This document shows positions 58,699 through 64,000 of a stretch of 64,000 nucleotides of DNA, in pieces; the stretch's first letter is position 1, and each line of letters opens with the position of its first letter. The DNA comes from Psoroptes ovis (lineage: Eukaryota > Arthropoda > Arachnida > Sarcoptiformes > Psoroptidae): contig PQWQ01000002.1 of the NCBI GenBank assembly GCA_002943765.1, positions 744,001 through 808,000 of the forward strand, in the 5' to 3' direction. The notes below the pieces were generated by a model. The model had not been told where the DNA came from. It saw only the letters and a list, made by a program, of their open reading frames with translations, and searched no databases. The position numbers and the translations under genes are program-made.

Positions 58699-59204
58699 TG
58701 TGACGCGACAAATCAAATTCGAAATTAATTTTGGTCAAAATATCGCAACTTCGAAAGCTCAGAAACGACGTAGTTAGATTTCCTGGGTTCAGAAATAAGA
58801 AATTAAGATTTTTAGTAGTAGACTATGCCACTACTTGCGTTGTTCTATGACCTTAAATTTAAATTCTATTTTCGCTTTCATGAACATATAAAAACACACC
58901 CATTCTAAGACACAAAAAAGGGGGGCAACACAATCATTCGACATTCGACCTCCGATCACACAAGACACAATTAAATATTTGTATTTTCGATTATCCTTTT
59001 TCGTTTGTGTTTAATCAATAAATATCTTAATTATAAAATTCGTTCGTTAATTAATCATCTTCGATAGCAATACTAGAAAGTATCGCAAATCTGGTGCACA
59101 AAGTATTTGGCTCTGTTGATAATAGTAAAGCAATGTTTCCGAAAAGCCATTCGTCACTTTACATACATTAAAACGGTGGTTTAAAAAGTCTTCGTTTCTT
59201 TACA
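58699..59204 (+). mobile_element. Probable solo LTR, 506 bp
   Basis: Starts TGTGACGCG and ends CTTTACA (TGT...ACA), with a perfect 6-bp direct repeat TATTTG immediately outside (58693-58698 and 59205-59210). Inside, in the right order for an LTR, are a TATA box TATAAAAA at 58887-58894 and a poly(A) signal AATAAA at 59017-59022. Base composition is less AT-rich than the surroundings. It shares no sequence with the copia or env-element LTRs. No internal retroelement sequence lies on either side, which fits a solo LTR left by recombination. A non-LTR origin is not excluded without a second copy. Confidence 0.6.
58887..58894 (+). promoter_or_regulatory. TATA box in the probable solo LTR
   Basis: TATAAAAA about 190 bp from the left end, and 123 bp before the AATAAA signal at 59017-59022. 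This arrangement fits U3-R-U5. Confidence 0.45.
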
Positions 59205-61494
59205 TATTTGAATATGAAAATAAAGGAGAATAAAGGAGAAAAATATTTTGGAAATAAAAACTCATTGAAATCATTGATTTTGATGAGAATTTCCACGATT
59301 ATTATTCACATTATTTTCCTTTATTTTTTGCATCCATAAATATTGAAGAACAAAAAGGATTTTTTTAGTGCAATTTCCATCACTGCTGCTGTTGCTGTTG
59401 TTGCTTATTGATGATTGAACCAGCATCGATGATTGTTATCATTTTGACATATGAATGTGAAATGTAGAACTGGCAAAAAATGGAAATAAATGAATAAATA
59501 AATGTTTTTCCCTGCTTTACATTTGAATATACCAATTTGAATTTGAATGTTTGATATAATGCATTTTTTGCCTTTTTACTCGAAGAAAAAAAACAATTCA
59601 AATTATTTGCATTTCCGTGTATATTTTTGCTTTGATTTTGAAAAAAATGAGATTTGAAACGTTTGAACTAATGTTCCAAGCCTAAAATGCTTATGGCGAC
59701 AATTTTGCACCGAAAAAATGAAATTTTATTTCAAAAAATATTTTTTAAGGTCTTTGATTTATTATTGAATTCAATTCTTTGGAAAATTGATCAAAATACT
59801 TTAGCATTCACAATCAAATGATAATTTTTTTTTTCCCAATACGTAGAAATCAATACGTTTTTGAGCCAATAATTGAAATTGATAAATAATTTATTTAAAT
59901 TTTTTTTCTTTTTTGTTTAAATCGACCAAAACGTCGATTGATCAATGGTTGAATCTTTTTATAATATTAAATTAACATAAGTGGAAATGATGATTACGAT
60001 GATGATGATGATGGTTAATGGTCACGTGTGTGCAGTCTTTGTTTTTTTTGTCTGGTAAAAAATAAATCGATTTCAAAGAATTTCAAAGGCAAAAAAAAAA
60101 GTTTTATTTCCATTTCGGCTTGGAATCATAAATCAAAATACGATTTTTTTGTGGATTTTAAAATGGAATTTGAAATAAGGATTCCAATTTGAATTTGAGA
60201 ACTTTCGATATTTGAAATTCCTTCAAATCGATTTTTCAAAAGCAATTTAGACCGGCCAAAAGAAATCTGTACTTGCATTTTTCGAAAAGAAAATTTCAAA
60301 TCAAATTATCATCTTAATTAAACAATCATTTCTTTTATGTTTTCGATCAAATGACTGATTCAATTTCATAATTATTATTTTACCTGAAATTATAATCAAA
60401 ATAATGATTGTAGTAATTGTTAATTTCAATAATTATCGAAGAAAAGTGAAACAAACAAACAAATTGAATGAACAAATTTAAAAATAAATTGGTCATTCAT
60501 TCTATACAATTCAATATAATTCATTCTCTTCATAATTTAGTAATTCGTAGCCAATTTTTATTAGTTTGTTCGTTAGTTTATTTATCAATTATAATGGTTC
60601 AAAATAGAAAAAAAAATAATAAACGAATGATAATAACGATAATAATAAAAGGCCAAGTCTAATTTGTTGTCGATAATGGTTGTTGGCGATAATAGTAGTG
60701 ATAATAATAATAATAATGACGATTCCGATGATAATGGTCCGATCCTCACATACTCGTACACACACACAACACACACAAACCAGTGAAAAACACTCGAAAA
60801 AACTACTGGCTACTGTGTCAAGATCATCAATTTATATTCAATGATAATAATAACAATAATAATAATAATGACCACCACCACCACACACTAACGACGATTG
60901 TTGTTGGACAATCATCATCATCATCATAATAATCATCAGTTATTATTTGTGTATTTGTTATTATTATTATTATCATTATTAAAATGAACAAATTGTGTTG
61001 ATGATGAGCGTTTATTTTTTTTTTTTTCGTATTTTATTTTATTTCATTCCAATTTCAAATTCAATTCTATTAACACTTTTTGATAATGTTAATATTATTA
61101 TTATCATTATTATGATTATCATTATTTTTCGACTATATTCGTGAATTTGTATTTGTATTGGGTGAAAATTGTTTTATAATGAGTAAGACGATAGACACAC
61201 AGAAGCAAATCCGAGAAAAAAATGACCAGATTCTGGTCCAAGCTAAAGAAAATTGTCCAAAAATTTCCAAATTGGAATTGTTTGGTTCCAAAATTTGTAC
61301 CAAAGAAAAAAAATTCGATAAATAAATAAATATAAATTGATTTCATTTCATCCATTCATTCATTCATAGATTTTTTTTTATTTTGTCTAAGCTTCTGCAT
61401 TTTAGACTAGAAAATGCATTGAAAATATCAGAGGATTGAAAATGTGAAAATAAATAAATAAATGAAAAATTCCGTTCAATAAATCGATGTGTCA

Positions 61495-61516
61495 ATTATT
61501 ATTATTATTATTATTA
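61495..61516. repeat. (ATT)n microsatellite
   Basis: About seven ATT units. Confidence 0.85.
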
Positions 61517-63215
61517 CTATTATCATCATCATTACTTCAACCATCATCGATTAAAATAAATGTAAGTGGAATAAAATGAAAAATAATTGGAATTTTCATT
61601 TCTCTGAGTCTTTAGTACTTTTCAAGTCTCTGGTACTTGGTAATTCTTAGGGCACAATAAATTCATTCTCCTTATATCAATAGGTAGGTGGATTGAAAGG
61701 TTGAAAAGGAAAAAAAAAGGAATAAAATTCCAAGGATATGGAGATGGATGATTGAAAAATTGATGGCAGCTTCGATAGAATAATAATAATAATAATTTCC
61801 GAAATTGTTCCAATCAGAAGAAATTCAATCACAAAATCTTACGAAAATTCATTTCCAAGTATCAATTATCTTTTTGAGAGAAATGAATGAAGGAAATTCT
61901 TTGAATTGATTGAAACTTGTCTATTTTCATTATTTTATGTGTGTGTGTGTTTTATTTTCAGTATAATCTAAATGGATTTTTACAAGGCTATACATTTACT
62001 CAAAGCTCAGAAAAAATAAAAATCAGAAAAAAGCTTTTTTCTCCTTTGATGCTTCGATTCATCTTCTGACAACCAACAATTCATCTTTCAAAAATTTAGC
62101 CAAAAAAAAAAAAATCCTGAAAAAAGTCAATTTCACTAATTATCAAGTTCAATTATAACTTTAATGTTTTAGTTTAGTTTTTTCTCCTTTCATTCATTCA
62201 TTTATCCATTCATTGATTCATTGCATTCAATCATTGAATGTTTCACACCCGAAATTTTCCACTTTGCTCTTTCTAATTTTTCAGCTTGGTTCCACGGAAT
62301 ATAATGAAACATCAATTCAAAAATCACAAATGTTTGAAATATTAAAAACAAAAGTTTTCGTTTTTTCTTTTTTGGAGAAAAACAAAAAAAAAAACTAAAA
62401 GTCATCGACACACCCCATCGTACGATACAGTAGCTCGGAAAATTATCATCATCTCGATGATCATCGCCATCATCAGCAGCAGCCAACAACAATGACGATG
62501 ATAATAATAATAATATTAATGATAATAATCATTATGATTATTATAAATACTTGAACAACAACAATGAGATTTTTAGAAACAAATATTATTATTTCTCTTT
62601 CTCTCTCTTTAATTAAAACTGAAACATGACAATGCTTTTAAAAATTACAAATTTTGTGTGTGTATAACATACAATCAAAGGAAAACATTTTGTTGGATAG
62701 ATAGAAAAATTAACGGGAAAAATTTCATTTTGTTAAATCATTTTGTATCAATGATAACAATTATTATCATCATTTTTGTTGTATTGTTTTCTAGGTACTT
62801 TTACAAAGAGGATGATGAAAAAAATAGAAAAAAAATAAAAACATAATAACAGGGTTTCGCTGCTTCATTCAAAGCTTAATGCTTGCTCAGTTTTTCAATG
62901 TTTGATAATTGTTCGAAACACCATTCATTCATTTTTTTTGATTCATTTGTTCATTTCGGAAAAATTTGTTAAATGTGTACGTAAATTAGAAATGAAACAA
63001 AATTTCTCGCTTAAACAACAACAAGAAAATAAAATGAATGGATGAACCAGATGAATCAACTAAAAAATGGTGAGAATTAACAAATGGTCAATCAATGAAT
63101 TGAGATGAAATGAAATAAATTGAAATTATTAGTATTTCTTCCATAAGGATTTCTACACTAATGAAAACATACAATTTCGTTTGAAATACTTTTTTTTTTC
63201 GTTGTTAATAATCAA

Positions 63216-63235
63216 ATGATGATGATGATGATGAT
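63216..63235. repeat. (ATG)n microsatellite
   Basis: Six to seven ATG/GAT units. Confidence 0.85.
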
Positions 63236-64000
63236 CTGAATTCATGGAAATCTAATAATTTTTACTTTCAATTTTCAGTATGTTTCAATGATTGGTGATC
63301 TTTGTACAATTATTTTGGAACTAAAAATGATCACAAATGACCAAAAACAAGAAGCGAAAAAAATTCGACACATCTCAATCAATATGTTATGTTATATTAC
63401 TTCAGGGCAAAGAATTCTCATTTCTCATTTAATTCATTTCTGTTTTTCCATTATTTAATTCAAGTTTCATTTATTTTGGAAAAAAGCTGCTCGGAAATTC
63501 CATCAAATTCCACAAAATTCTGGAGCATCATCATTTGGTTCAGCATCAGCGAAGTAAAAGGAAAAAATCTATAATTTGAAATTTCTAATTACAATGACCA
63601 ATCGATATTTTTCGTTGGTAGAAGAATATTGGAAAAATTCAGGAGCATTTTTGCTCAAATTTTTGCTTTTCTGCCTTCTGGTTAGATTTTGTAGTGTTTT
63701 TTAGCCATTTTTTTCCGTCGTACATTGGCCGGTTATTTTCCAATATTATTATTTGGTAATTTTCGTTGCAATTCTTTGGGTATTTTTCGTTGTTGTTGTT
63801 GTTCCATTTGTCCAACGATATAACGAAAAATAAAATAAAATGGAAAAATAAATAAATAAAATGTCATTTATCATTATGTCGTATTATTGCTTTTTTTATT
63901 TTTCCCTTATTATTCGTTTTTTAGGGGCTTTGTGTGTTTGGTTTTTTTTGCCTGTTTGTTGCTAAAATACAACAAGCAAAATGTGTGCTTTATGGAAAAA

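Larger units (their letters stand above)
59211..64000. other. Non-coding region to the window end
   Basis: AT-rich DNA with ATT, ATG and GT microsatellites (for example 61495-61516 and 63216-63235). No transposon ends, RNA genes or convincing exons. A 56-codon run from an ATG at about 63289, after a possible acceptor TTTTCAG, is not supported well enough to call. Confidence 0.5.

Noticed and set aside
63281..63473. Possible terminal exon after TTTTCAG, about 60 codons to a stop
   Set aside because: It has no similarity I recognise, no partner exon upstream, and a length that AT-rich DNA can produce by chance.

Overview
The window is AT-rich nuclear DNA from a small-genome arthropod. I suspect an acariform mite, but nothing in the sequence fixes the species. 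Supporting points are very AT-rich non-coding DNA full of ATC/ATT/GAAT microsatellites, spliced genes with short introns, an MH2-domain gene of the arthropod Expansion type, and arthropod-style Ty1/copia, env-bearing Ty3/gypsy, hAT and mariner-like elements. Host gene density is low: two convincing host genes, both in the first 12 kb.

Layout. (1) 2142-11564, plus strand: the last four recognisable coding exons of an Expansion-like MH2 (Smad-fold) gene. Splice phases match at every junction. The 7.6-kb intron between the first two exons carries a complete, intact Ty1/copia retrotransposon (2518-6690) with identical 150-bp LTRs and a perfect 5-bp target duplication. (2) 11782-12054, minus strand: a small coiled-coil gene of unknown function, tail-to-tail with the MH2 gene. 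(3) 12-42 kb: mostly non-coding DNA with scattered transposon material. This comprises a decayed BEL/Pao-like gag/integrase relic (14.8-15.1 kb), a 1.28-kb deleted hAT element that keeps its ends and a dimerisation-domain pseudogene (25134-26411), and 80-bp mariner-like MITEs at 16.3, 32.2, 33.4 and 34.6 kb. (4) 42242-49385, minus strand: a complete LTR retrotransposon or endogenous retrovirus-like element. It has gag, protease, RT, RNase H, integrase and an envelope-like glycoprotein in one uninterrupted 2043-codon frame, and near-identical LTRs. (5) 49.4-64 kb: non-coding DNA with one more MITE (49964) and a likely solo LTR (58699-59204) with a 6-bp target duplication.

How the parts relate. 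The MH2 gene is the only clear regulatory gene. The copia element lies in its intron in the sense orientation and carries its own poly(A) signal, so it could affect transcript processing. The two full-length retrotransposons are young: their LTRs are identical, or differ only in a homopolymer. The DNA elements are non-autonomous or decayed. The most unusual object is the single-ORF gag-pol-env element. Its leader is only about 36 nt and contains no TGG-type primer-binding site, and its envelope region has a signal peptide, a furin-like site and a transmembrane anchor. No CRISPR array, operon or tRNA was seen, as expected for a eukaryote.
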